In this document: in pieces, positions 1 through 7,921 of the stretch
Layout: each line of letters opens with the position of its first letter
Position numbering within the stretch: position 1 is the stretch's first letter
Source of the DNA: Streptomyces sp. B3I8
GTDB lineage: Bacteria > Actinomycetota > Actinomycetes > Streptomycetales > Streptomycetaceae
Assembly (NCBI RefSeq): GCF_030816915.1
Contig: NZ_JAUSYN010000002.1
Coordinates: 3,671,501 to 3,735,500 of the forward strand
Length of the DNA stretch: 64,000 nt
Direction: 5' to 3'
The notes under the pieces: generated by a model
What the model was told of the DNA's origin: nothing
The model's input: only the letters and a program-made list of their open reading frames with translations
Database searches by the model: none
Position numbers and translations under genes: made by a program

Positions 1-538
1 TGTTCGGGATCTCGTGCAGGCTCAGTTGGCAGGCGGCCCGGATCGGCACGCCCGTCGTCCCGAACAGCGTGTAGTTCACGTCCACCGAGCTGACGTACGC
101 GGTGAACCGGGCCGTGGAGAACGCCCCCCACTGGAACACCACCCACGGCGGCGACGGCTGCTTGGCGACGAGACTCCGGGAGGTCACCTCGCAGCAGGAC
201 AGCAGCGTCCTGGCCTTCTTCAGCACGTCGTCGTCGTCCGGCTCGTCGGACTCGTCGAGGAACACCTCCATGCTCATCTCGCGCGGTTCCGGCCCCATGA
301 ACTCCGGCAGTGCGCCGTCACGGACGGCCTGGGCCGGGGCGGCCTTCCACTGGGCGCGGCGGGCGAGCCGGATCTCGGCCGGGTTGAAGTCGAACTCGAG
401 GGTCTTCATCAGCATGCCCGGGGTGGTGCTGTAGCCGATCGGCGGCTCGTGGATCGCGAGACTCGCGCGCGCCAGGCTGATGCCGGCGCTCACCGCGAGT
501 GCCTCGATGCTGTTCATGACGTTGTGGCCCTTGGCCAT
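1..538 (-). CDS. CIS tube/LysM-type (Afp7-like) protein, 3' end outside window
   Basis: The N-terminal 179 residues are visible; the gene runs off the left edge. It starts MAKGHNVMNSIEALAVSAG and then contains the hallmark block of contractile-injection-system tube/LysM proteins: a lipid-free beta segment with FDFNPAEIRLARRAQW, a PEFMGPEPREMSMEVFLDE block and a WVVFQWGAF strand. In Afp, PVC and Streptomyces CIS this protein links the inner tube to the spike and baseplate, and normally ends in a LysM domain, which cannot be checked here. The start ATG at 538 follows the tube-like gene by 50 bp, in the same operon. Family call is from recognised pattern; no search was run. Confidence 0.8.
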   Translation of the reverse strand, partial: MAKGHNVMNSIEALAVSAGISLARASLAIHEPPIGYSTTPGMLMKTLEFDFNPAEIRLARRAQWKAAPAQAVRDGALPEFMGPEPREMSMEVFLDESDEPDDDDVLKKARTLLSCCEVTSRSLVAKQPSPPWVVFQWGAFSTARFTAYVSSVDVNYTLFGTTGVPIRAACQLSLHEIPN

Positions 539-588
539 GGGTGTTCCTCCGCTCCGTTCCGTGCGCCGCGCCGATCGGTCCGTGTCGC

Positions 589-1020
589 TCAGTCCGTGTC
601 GGTGAAGCCGTGGTGGGCGATCTCCAGGACCTCCGTGGCGACGGAGGGGCCGGAGGGGTCGAGCCGGGGGCCCTGCCAGCTCACCGGCAGCACGTCGATC
701 AGCCCCCAGCGGGCCACCTCGGAGCCGTTGGCGCGCAGGGCCGCGATCTGGGCGGTGGGCCGGCTGATGCCGGTGGTGACGGAGGAGATCCAGGCGGCGA
801 CCTTGGCCGTCTCCGCCGTGAGGGGCCGGGTCAGCCGGATGTGGGAGAACGTGACACGGGTCGGGAGCTGCCAGACGAACCCGTTGTTGCCGCCCTCCTG
901 CCGCTGCTCGATCTCCACGGTCGACGACAGCCCCTCGCACCCGTTGAAGGTCCCGAGCTCCTCGCCGTCGATGGTGAGGGTGAAGTAGATCGTGGAGCCC
1001 GGGTCGGTCTCTTCGGACAT
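589..1020 (-). CDS. phage/CIS tail-tube family protein (second tube paralogue)
   Basis: 143 residues, starting MSEETDPGSTIYFTLTIDGE; an upstream in-frame extension is proline-rich low complexity and lacks a ribosome binding site, so 1020 is preferred. The core (ELGTFNGCEGLSSTVEIEQ, then VWQLPTRVTFSHIRLTRPL) is the T4 gp19/Afp1-Afp5 tail-tube fold signature. It is not a copy of the gene at 5380-5823; CIS loci normally carry several tube paralogues, one polymerising the tube and others forming the adaptor next to the baseplate. Its place between the VQR-repeat protein and the LysM protein fits the Afp5-like adaptor role. The family is well supported; the adaptor role is inference from position. 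Confidence 0.85.
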   Translation of the reverse strand: MSEETDPGSTIYFTLTIDGEELGTFNGCEGLSSTVEIEQRQEGGNNGFVWQLPTRVTFSHIRLTRPLTAETAKVAAWISSVTTGISRPTAQIAALRANGSEVARWGLIDVLPVSWQGPRLDPSGPSVATEVLEIAHHGFTDTD

Positions 1021-1105
1021 CGCGGGGGCCTTTCTGGGGCGAGCGGGGGGCTGGTCTGTGGGGCGGGGCGAGGGGCGCGGGTTCGGTGCGGGGCGCGCCG
1101 GGGCG

Positions 1106-4100
1106 TCAGGAGCGTGGGTCGCGGAGTCTTCCGACGCGCTCACGGTCCATGCGGAGTTCGGTGCGCAGGAGCCGGGTGACGCGGCCGATCAGCCGGTGGG
1201 TCAGCTCGTCCAGCTCGGAGTCGGTCAGCTCCCGGTGGTCGGCGGGTGTCGCCTGCTCGTCGGGGACGGCGTGGACTGCGGCACGTCGCTGGACTCGGGG
1301 GGTGGGTGGAGGTGCGGGCGCCGGCTTGGGCGCGGGTGCGGGTGCGACTGCGGGGGCCTGGGGCGCGCTGTGCGGGGTGGCGCGTTGTACGGGGGCGCCG
1401 AGGCCGGGGCGGGGGGTGGTGGTGGGGGTGCGGGTGGCCACGGGCAGGGTGCCCGCGGACGGACCCGCGGACGGACCCGCGGACGGACCCGCGGACGGAC
1501 CCGCGGACGGACCCGCGGACGGACCCGCGGACGGACCCGCGGACGGACCCGCCGGCGGGCCGGCGACGGCCGCGGCACGCCGCACCGGAACGGCGGCGCG
1601 AGGCGCATCGGCGCCGGCCCGGCGGACGGTGTCCGGCGACGGGGCCGTCATCCGCTGCACGACGGGCGGGGCGGACGCCGGGCCCGCGGGCGCGGACGGC
1701 CGAACCTCGGGCCGGACGACCGGAGGCGGTACCGCGGATCCGCCGCCTGCGGGGCCGCCGTGCCCGGGCCCGTCGTTGTCAGGTGCGACGAACCCGGGCA
1801 GGCCCGGCGGCCGTGCCCCGGGCGTGGCGGCCCCGGGGAGCGCGGTCGGCCGGATCGCGGGGGCGGGGGAACCGCCCTCCGCCCGGTGAACCACGGGCAC
1901 GGACACCGGCGTTTCGGTACGGGTGGTTGCCGCACGTTGCACCACGGGAACCGTGACCGCGCCGAGCACGGGGAGCGCGGGCGCGCCACCGGGGTGGGGC
2001 ACGGCCGTGCGCCGCACCACCGGCAGCACACCGCCCCGACCGCCGTCGGAGGCGATGGACGCGGGTGTGGACGCGGGTGTGGATGTGGGTGTGGGTGTGG
2101 GTGCGGGGATCCCGTCACTGCCGGACGTGGGGCGGGTGGGGGGCGTGCCGGCGTGGGGACGGGTGGTCGGGGGACCATACGTCGTCCGGCTGTTCTCCGG
2201 TGCGAAGGTGCCGCCGGGACGGGTGACCGTGGGCGCCCGCTGCACGACGGGGGGCTCATCGGGGACGGGGGTCGTGGGGACCGGGTTCCCGGGGCGGTCG
2301 GCGGTGGTGGGGCGGCTCGCGGGTGTCGTCGTGCCGGTGCCGGGTCGGGCGACCTCGGCGGCTCGCCGGACGACGGGGGCCCGTCCGGCGTGGGGGGCGG
2401 GGGCCTCACCGGGGCCGGGGGGCGTGGGAGCGGAGGCACGGGTGTCACCGGTCGTACGGGAACTCGCGGGTGTCGTCGTACCGGGTCGAGCGACCGTTGC
2501 TCGCTGGACGGTGGGGGGCGTGTCGGTGGAAGCGGCGGTGGCCGGGCCGGTGCGGGGCGTGGGGTCCGCACCGGGGACGGGGGCCGTGGGCCGGGTCACC
2601 GGTACGGGGCCGACCGGACCGGCGGTCGCAGGACGGCTCGCGGGTGCGGCCGCACCGGGACCGGCGGCGGGGGTCGCCGTCCGTCGTGCCACGGGGGCGG
2701 CGCCGCTTCCGCCGCCGTCCGGGCCGGCGGCCGTGGGACCGGTGACGTGCACGGACGCGTCGGCCCGCGGGGGCAGTTCCGTTCGCTGAACGGGACGGGT
2801 GATGGCCCGTCCGCCCTCGGGAGCGGCCGTCCTTACGGGGCCGGTGACCGTGGGCCGGGTTTCGAGGCCGGAACCGGAACCGGAACCGGGGATGCGCGGG
2901 TTGTCGGGTGCGGGTGCGGGTGCGGGTGCGGGTGCGGGTGCGGGTGCGGGTGCGGGTGCGGGCGCACCGGGCCGGGCCGGCGCCGCCCGCTGGACGGCGG
3001 GTGCCGCACTGTCCGTACCGGCGGTCGTGGTCGTACGTCCGCCGTCGCGCATGGTGGCTTCGCGCGGGCGGGGGTGCGCGGTCCGGGGCGCGGGCACGGC
3101 GGCGGAACCGTCGTCCGTACGCCGGTCCACGGGTGCCGTGAGGCCGGCACGCCCGGCCGCCCGCTGGACGGCGGGTGCCGCGCCGGGGCGGGGGGCCGGC
3201 GCGGAGGGGTTCGTCTCCGGGGTACGGGCGAGGGGCGCGCCGAGTCCCGGCCGCACCCTGCGGGGAGGCTTCACGGGAGTGCCCGCGGCCGGGCTCCCGG
3301 CGTCGGTCTTCGCCCGCTGCACGGCGGGCCCCGAGGCCTCGGCGGGCGTGCTGCGCGTGGAGGACGTGGGCCCGCCCGTGGCCGGGTCGCCCGTGCCCCT
3401 CGGCACCGTCGCGCTTCGCGGAGGGCGCGGGGTCGCGGGGCGGGGGGCGGCAGCGGGTGTCGTCGGGGAGGGCGTCCGGCCGGGGGCGGCGGACGGGACG
3501 GTGTCGGCGCGCCGCCCGCCGGGCACAGGGCCGTCGGCCGTGGCGGGGACAGGGGCGGGCCCGCCCACCGGGTGGGTCGCGCCTCCCGGGTGGGTCGCGC
3601 CCCTCGGCGGGTGGGTCGCCGTGCCGCCCGGGCCGGCCACGGGCTTCGGCGCGGCATCCGTCGGGGCGTCCGTCGGGGCGTCCACGGAGGGCTTCACCGC
3701 ACGCTGCACATCCGTCACCGCGCTCCTCACCGCACTTCTGCCCTCACTCCTCCTCTCCCCGTTCCTCTCCCCACCCCTCGCCTCGGGCAGCGGGCGGGCG
3801 GTGACCGGCGCGGGTTCCGCGGACTCCACGGCCGCCACGTCACGGGGCGCGCCCGCGCCGTGCTCCGCCGCCGTACGACCGGTGGGCGCCGGGGCCGGTG
3901 TCGCGCCCACGGGCGGCCGTACCGCCGGAAGTGCCCTGCGCTGCACGGCGGTCGGCACGGTCGCGGACCTGGTCAGGGAGCGGGGACCGGACGGTTCCGG
4001 TGGTGCGGGAACCGTCCGGGGCGCCGACCGGCCGACCGGCGGCGCCGCCCCGCCCGCCGCCGTACCCGCGGCAGCCGCCGCAGGCTGAGACCCGGGCACA

Positions 4101-4687
4101 GGCACGGGCGCAGGCGCAGATACGGGCGCAGGCGCAGGTGTGGGCGCAGGCACGGGCACGGGCGCAGACATGGGCGCCGGCGCCGGCGTGGGCGGATGCG
4201 GAGGAGGCAGGTGCGGGGGCTCGGCCGAACGCTGCACCGGGGGCCCGCCCGTGTACGCCACCGGACGGGTCACCGGCAGTTCGCCGGAGCCCGGGGTCGG
4301 GGCCGCGGCCGGGCGCGCGGACGCCGCCAGTCCGCTGGTCATCCGGTCGGCCGCCCGTCCGTCCAGGACGGCGGGCGACGCGGTCGCCGAGAAGGACGGG
4401 TTCTGCCAGGTCGGCAGCCGGCCCCCGAAGCGGGAGTCCGCGACCGTGGTGGTCCGTGCCGCCGTCGCGGGAAGGAGCGGCGGCAGCGCCGACCACTCGG
4501 CACGTACGGCCGGTCCGGACGCACCCGCCGACGCGGACCCGTCGGCCGAAGCGGAAGCACCGGCCGGCGTCGACGCCGGCCGTGACGTCTCCGGCCCGCC
4601 GGACACTCCGCCCGACACCCCTCCCGCCGCCGTCTCCCGCGCGTCCCGCGCGGTCCGCGTGCGCCTCACCCGGTCCAGGAACCCCAT
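1106..4687 (-). CDS. giant Pro/Ala-rich VQR-repeat protein of the CIS locus
   Basis: 1193 residues, mostly disordered: Ala, Pro, Gly, Thr and Arg dominate. It contains about 16-18 irregularly spaced short motifs of the form PxVQRA, PVVRRA or VPVVHRA, a run of eight Ser-Ala-Gly-Pro tetrapeptides and an Ala-Pro repeat. The N-terminus (MGFLDRVRRTRTARDA) and the last ~60 residues (ELTDSELDELTHRLIGRVTRLLR) are the only regions that look folded; the latter reads as a charged amphipathic helix. The start ATG is one base after the stop of the DUF6760 gene, so the two are translationally coupled. VQR motifs are familiar from eCIS-associated DUF4157 proteins, but no DUF4157 HExxH core is visible. Function unknown; a structural scaffold, cargo adaptor or proteolytically processed protein are all possible. 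Confidence 0.75.
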   Translation of the reverse strand: MGFLDRVRRTRTARDARETAAGGVSGGVSGGPETSRPASTPAGASASADGSASAGASGPAVRAEWSALPPLLPATAARTTTVADSRFGGRLPTWQNPSFSATASPAVLDGRAADRMTSGLAASARPAAAPTPGSGELPVTRPVAYTGGPPVQRSAEPPHLPPPHPPTPAPAPMSAPVPVPAPTPAPAPVSAPAPVPVPGSQPAAAAAGTAAGGAAPPVGRSAPRTVPAPPEPSGPRSLTRSATVPTAVQRRALPAVRPPVGATPAPAPTGRTAAEHGAGAPRDVAAVESAEPAPVTARPLPEARGGERNGERRSEGRSAVRSAVTDVQRAVKPSVDAPTDAPTDAAPKPVAGPGGTATHPPRGATHPGGATHPVGGPAPVPATADGPVPGGRRADTVPSAAPGRTPSPTTPAAAPRPATPRPPRSATVPRGTGDPATGGPTSSTRSTPAEASGPAVQRAKTDAGSPAAGTPVKPPRRVRPGLGAPLARTPETNPSAPAPRPGAAPAVQRAAGRAGLTAPVDRRTDDGSAAVPAPRTAHPRPREATMRDGGRTTTTAGTDSAAPAVQRAAPARPGAPAPAPAPAPAPAPAPAPAPDNPRIPGSGSGSGLETRPTVTGPVRTAAPEGGRAITRPVQRTELPPRADASVHVTGPTAAGPDGGGSGAAPVARRTATPAAGPGAAAPASRPATAGPVGPVPVTRPTAPVPGADPTPRTGPATAASTDTPPTVQRATVARPGTTTPASSRTTGDTRASAPTPPGPGEAPAPHAGRAPVVRRAAEVARPGTGTTTPASRPTTADRPGNPVPTTPVPDEPPVVQRAPTVTRPGGTFAPENSRTTYGPPTTRPHAGTPPTRPTSGSDGIPAPTPTPTSTPASTPASIASDGGRGGVLPVVRRTAVPHPGGAPALPVLGAVTVPVVQRAATTRTETPVSVPVVHRAEGGSPAPAIRPTALPGAATPGARPPGLPGFVAPDNDGPGHGGPAGGGSAVPPPVVRPEVRPSAPAGPASAPPVVQRMTAPSPDTVRRAGADAPRAAVPVRRAAAVAGPPAGPSAGPSAGPSAGPSAGPSAGPSAGPSAGPSAGTLPVATRTPTTTPRPGLGAPVQRATPHSAPQAPAVAPAPAPKPAPAPPPTPRVQRRAAVHAVPDEQATPADHRELTDSELDELTHRLIGRVTRLLRTELRMDRERVGRLRDPRS
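1452..1547. repeat. 8 x 12-bp tandem repeat (CCCGCGGACGGA)
   Basis: Eight uninterrupted copies of CCCGCGGACGGA, with a diverged ninth at 1548. Read on the minus strand they encode the Ser-Ala-Gly-Pro tetrapeptide array near the C-terminus of the VQR-repeat protein. The unit is a multiple of three, so copy-number changes keep the frame. Confidence 0.95.
2905..2964. repeat. hexanucleotide CGGGTG tandem array
   Basis: Nine perfect copies of CGGGTG followed by one CGGGCG. On the minus strand they encode an Ala-Pro dipeptide run in the centre of the VQR-repeat protein. A looser GCGGGC/GCAGGC array with the same coding content lies near 4095-4200. Both keep frame and are prone to slippage. Confidence 0.95.
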
Positions 4688-4688
4688 C

Positions 4689-4856
4689 TCAGGCCTCCGC
4701 CCCGGCAGTTCGCGCCCTCGTCACCAGGGACGCGATCCGGTCGGCGTAGGCGCGCCGGTCCCGGTGTTCCAGGTCGAGGATCTCCTCGTGGCTCCAGTGG
4801 AAGTGATAGGCGACGTACGCGATCTCCTCGTACAGCCGGTCGGTCGCGTACGTCAC
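4689..4856 (-). CDS. DUF6760-family small CIS protein
   Basis: A 55-residue protein starting GTG at 4856; the first stop is at 4689. Key residues are RLYEEIAYVAYHFHWS followed by EEILDLEHRDRR, the pattern of the small DUF6760 proteins found inside CIS loci. The GTG overlaps the stop of the tail-assembly-chaperone-like gene (GTGA), and its own stop is one base before the ATG of the VQR-repeat gene, so it sits in a tightly coupled operon. In phage terms a short ORF after the chaperone ORF resembles the second chaperone product, but no frameshift is visible here. Molecular role unknown. Confidence 0.8.
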   Translation of the reverse strand: MTYATDRLYEEIAYVAYHFHWSHEEILDLEHRDRRAYADRIASLVTRARTAGAEA

Positions 4857-5383
4857 GATTCCCCCAGGCGGCTCCCGCCGAGCTCCACCTCGAAGGGTTC
4901 CGAGCAGTGCGGGCAGCGGACCGCCGCCCGGGTGTGGCCCTCGGCGTTGATCCGCCGGTAGAAGTCCTGGAGGAAGGCGAGGTCGGAGGCGAACATGTTC
5001 TCCACGACCCCGTCGTGCACCGAGGTGAGCGTGCCCAGCCGGGTGATGACCCGGCCCAGCAGCACCACCGACAGATAGGCGGGGTTCTCCTGCACCCGGA
5101 GGTCCCGCAGCGGGACCAGTTCGTCGCGCGCGGTCGACAGCCGCATCACCCCGTCGCGGTGCACGGTGCCCTGCTCGTCGACGTATCCGCGCGGCAGCTG
5201 GAAGGGGAACTCCGTGCGCAGCACCCCGGGCGGTTCCGCCCCGGCGGCCGGCGGCGGGACGGCACCCCCGGCCGGGGACTCGGCCGGCCCTCCGGCCGCG
5301 TCCCCGGCCGGACCGGTGTCCGCCGCCGTGACGGTGTCCGCGACAGTGGTGTCCGCGGACCCGCGTCCCACCGTTCGCCTCAC
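4853..5383 (-). CDS. tail-assembly-chaperone-like protein with C-terminal CxxC
   Basis: 176 residues from GTG 5383, which overlaps the tube gene stop (GTGA). The first ~55 residues are Ala/Pro/Thr-rich linker. The folded part begins FPFQLPRGYVDEQGTVHRDG and continues through RLSTARDELVPLRDLRV, resembling Mu gp41/E-type tail assembly chaperones. The C-terminus has a CPHCSEPFEVEL segment, a single CxxC pair preceded by a lone Cys-poor region, suggesting a half zinc ribbon. Position directly after the inner tube matches chaperone genes in phages and CIS. Role in tube or hub assembly is inferred. Confidence 0.7.
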   Translation of the reverse strand: MRRTVGRGSADTTVADTVTAADTGPAGDAAGGPAESPAGGAVPPPAAGAEPPGVLRTEFPFQLPRGYVDEQGTVHRDGVMRLSTARDELVPLRDLRVQENPAYLSVVLLGRVITRLGTLTSVHDGVVENMFASDLAFLQDFYRRINAEGHTRAAVRCPHCSEPFEVELGGSRLGES

Positions 5384-5823
5384 TCGACGACCAGTTCCTC
5401 GAAGGTGATGGTCACCGTCTCGGTCAGGGTGGACGCCTCGCCCGCCGTCACGCCGCTGATGTCGATCTTGTTGCACCAGGCGTTGCGCATGTTGTACCGG
5501 ACGACCGGTTCGTTCATGTAGTTCATGTAGATGATCGAGGCGTTCTTGCGGGCCATGGCCATGTTGCCGTTGACCGACTCGGTGATCCACTGGTTGAACG
5601 CCGCCGACTGCGTCCGGCCGCGCACGACCGTGCAGGTGCCCGCCTTCTTCACGCCGGGCATCTTCTTGGTGACCGGCTTGCCCTGCGCGGAGACCTGCTG
5701 GTACTCGATGACGTCCTGTTCGATGGTGAGACCCTCGACCTTGGCGAGGTACTCGACCATCACACCGTCGATCTGCAGGCCGAAATTGTGTGAGGTGAGG
5801 GCGTCACCCTGGGAAGCATCCAT
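5380..5823 (-). CDS. CIS inner tube protein
   Basis: 147 residues starting MDASQGDALTSHNFGLQIDG. The sequence has the T4 gp19-like tail-tube pattern used by Afp1, PVC1 and Streptomyces Cis1: an N-terminal beta strand with FGLQIDGVMVEYLAKVEGL, a GKPVTKKMPGVKKAGTCTVVRG hairpin region and a C-terminal TETVTITFEELVVE strand. The length is normal for the family. It forms hexameric rings stacked inside the sheath. It lies 78 bp downstream of the sheath gene and overlaps the following gene, so both are almost certainly co-transcribed. In Streptomyces these particles have been reported to act in the cytoplasm and to affect cell death and development. Confidence 0.92.
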   Translation of the reverse strand: MDASQGDALTSHNFGLQIDGVMVEYLAKVEGLTIEQDVIEYQQVSAQGKPVTKKMPGVKKAGTCTVVRGRTQSAAFNQWITESVNGNMAMARKNASIIYMNYMNEPVVRYNMRNAWCNKIDISGVTAGEASTLTETVTITFEELVVE

Positions 5824-5901
5824 TGCGCGTGCCTTCTGTGCCTTCTGGGAGAGTTGACGGAACGGGACAGCGGACTACCGGAGCGGGGAGCGTCTGCTCC
5901 T

Positions 5902-7503
5902 CTACTCCTCCAGCTCGCCGCTGCCGCTGGAGAACTGGGCCAGCCGGAAGACCACGAACTCGGCGGGCTTGACCGGCGCGATGCCGATCTCGCAGATGAC
6001 CCGGCCGACGTCGACCGACTCCGGCGGGTTGGTCTCCTCGTCGCACTTGACGTAGAACGCGTCCTCGGCCCGCGCGCCGAAGAGGGCGCCGGAGCGCCAC
6101 TCGTTGACGAGGAACGCCGAGACGTTGCGCCGGATACGGGCCCACAGCGCGTGGTCGTTCGGCTCGAACACCACCCACTGGGTGCCCAGCAGGATGGACT
6201 CCTCCAGGTAGTTGAAGTACCGGCGGACGTTGAGGTAGCGCCAGGCCGGGTCGGAGGAGAGGGTGCGGGCGCCCCAGATGCGGATGCCGCGGCCGGGGAA
6301 GGCGCGGATGCAGTTGACGCCGATCGGGTTGAGCAGGTCCTGTTCGCCGCGGGTGATCTGCAGCTCCAGGTCCACCGCGCCGCGGACGACCTCGTTGGCG
6401 GGCGCCTTGTGCACTCCGCGCTCGGAGTCGTTGCGGGCCCACACACCGGCGACGTGGCCGCTCGGCGGGATGATCCGGGACTGGCCGCCGGCCGGGTCGA
6501 AGACCTTGATCCACGGGTAGTACAGGGCCGCGTACTTGGAGTCGTAGCCGGCGGTCTCCTGCCGCCAGACGCGGATCTGACGGGCGTTGAGGCCGGGCGG
6601 CGGATCGATGACCGCGACGCGGTCACCCATCAGCTCGCAGTGGGCGATCAGACCGAGCTGGACCGCCTTGACGGCCTCCAGGTCGATCGCGCCGCGCTGG
6701 TAGGCGGCCATCAGGTCGGGCACCGCGACCATGGAGATCTCGTCGACGGCCTCCAGGCCGCCGAAGCCGGTGCGGTCGGCGGAGTCGCCGAGGTACTGGG
6801 CGGGGCCGGGATGCGCCTGACCGGCGGGGTCCGCGGCGTCGGGGACGGCCGGTGCGGCGGCGGGCGCGGCGGGCAGGTCCACGGTCTGGTTCTCGGGCCG
6901 GACGAGCTGCGCGGCGGGGGCCGCCTCGGTCACGGCGATGAGCTTGGACCGCTCCTTGACCTGCGTGACGACGTAGGTGCGGCCGCCCTTCTTCGCGCTC
7001 ACGTCGAAGGTCTCGACGGGCTTGCCGCCGTCCTTGACGATCAGCTTGAACCGCTCGGCGGGGCCCTCGCCCTCCGGGTCGGCGACCTCGACGCTCAGCG
7101 ACCCGTTCCGGCCGGGCGCGAGGGCGCTCACGCTGAACGTGCCGAGCTGCCGCGGCTCGGCGGGCGGCAGCGCGGCGGGGGCCGCGGAGCCGGACACGGC
7201 GGCGGGGGAGGACCCGCCGGCCGTCGTGGCGTCCCCGGCGGACCCGCCGACCCGTACGACATAGGCGGCCGAACCGCCGTTGTTGAAGAAGCCGTAGACG
7301 GAGTGCGCCAGGTAGTACCCGTCGGTGAAGTCACCGAACGCCGCGACGTACTGCGTCCAGTTGGTCACCAGCGTCGGTTCGTTGAGCGGGCCGGTCGGAG
7401 CGAGCCCCACGAAGGCCGCCACCGAGGTGCCCACCCCCTCGATCGGGCGCGAACCGCTGGCCACCTCCTCGACGTAGACGCCGGGCGACAGATAGGACGG
7501 CAT
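5902..7503 (-). CDS. contractile tail sheath protein (CIS)
   Basis: 533 residues starting MPSYLSPGVYVEEVASGSRP, the canonical sheath N-terminus (PGVYVEE). The N-terminal domain continues to about residue 85; an inserted domain of about 200 residues rich in Ala/Pro/Gly and beta segments follows (ending near DAADPAGQAHPG). The C-terminal sheath core has NPIGVNCIRAFPGRGIRIWGAR and SDPAWRYLNVRRYFNYLEES, both diagnostic. The single large sheath gene fits Streptomyces CIS, which use one sheath instead of the three in Afp. An AAGGAG Shine-Dalgarno precedes the ATG. The 418-bp gap upstream suggests it heads its own operon through at least the LysM gene. Confidence 0.96.
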   Translation of the reverse strand: MPSYLSPGVYVEEVASGSRPIEGVGTSVAAFVGLAPTGPLNEPTLVTNWTQYVAAFGDFTDGYYLAHSVYGFFNNGGSAAYVVRVGGSAGDATTAGGSSPAAVSGSAAPAALPPAEPRQLGTFSVSALAPGRNGSLSVEVADPEGEGPAERFKLIVKDGGKPVETFDVSAKKGGRTYVVTQVKERSKLIAVTEAAPAAQLVRPENQTVDLPAAPAAAPAVPDAADPAGQAHPGPAQYLGDSADRTGFGGLEAVDEISMVAVPDLMAAYQRGAIDLEAVKAVQLGLIAHCELMGDRVAVIDPPPGLNARQIRVWRQETAGYDSKYAALYYPWIKVFDPAGGQSRIIPPSGHVAGVWARNDSERGVHKAPANEVVRGAVDLELQITRGEQDLLNPIGVNCIRAFPGRGIRIWGARTLSSDPAWRYLNVRRYFNYLEESILLGTQWVVFEPNDHALWARIRRNVSAFLVNEWRSGALFGARAEDAFYVKCDEETNPPESVDVGRVICEIGIAPVKPAEFVVFRLAQFSSGSGELEE

Positions 7504-7921
7504 GTTCCGTGCTCCTTGGGGGTACGAGTCAGAGTGCCTTCAACCGTCGCGCGCGAAGCGCCGCCGCGGTACGCCCCGCGGTGCAGAGGTGGGGGCACCG
7601 GGTGTGCCCGCGAGTGCGCACTTTCCGCCGCCCGCGGCACGGGCACGGGCACGGGCACGGGGCACGCGACCGTACGAGGCGGGTCCCGAACTGTCCGCCG
7701 TCCGCTCTTGTACCGGTGGTCCCGGACGCTGCTGAAGGTCCACGGGGGCAGTCATGGGGTCCCTGCGAGGACCGGACGGCCCGGTGCGCGAGCACACCCG
7801 TGAAGACGCCGGCGGCGACCACCGGCCGCGGACCCCGGAGGTGACGTTCCCGAAGGGCGGCCCCGACGCGTGGCCGATCATCCACTGCGCGCGGGACCGA
7901 ACCGGGCCGGGCCCGGGGGCG
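7504..7921 (-). promoter_or_regulatory. 418-bp leader between AAA+ ATPase and sheath genes
   Basis: No convincing coding sequence on either strand. It is the longest gap in the CIS locus and probably carries the sheath-operon promoter. It has a short GGGCAC array (about 7636-7666) and an AAGGAG ribosome binding site just before the sheath ATG. I found no clear -10/-35 pair and no strong terminator after the ATPase gene. Confidence 0.45.

Noticed and set aside
2905..2964. Possible CRISPR-like array
   Set aside because: Uniform 6-bp units without spacers; a coding microsatellite instead.
992..4585. Plus-strand open frame of ~1197 codons opposite the VQR-repeat protein
   Set aside because: Gly/Arg-rich, repetitive, no ribosome binding site or domains; it is the antisense of the minus-strand coding frame, whose operon position and coupled start are better.
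5760..7505. Alternative frames inside the sheath gene
   Set aside because: Sheath motifs (PGVYVEE, GRGIRIWG) identify the real frame.
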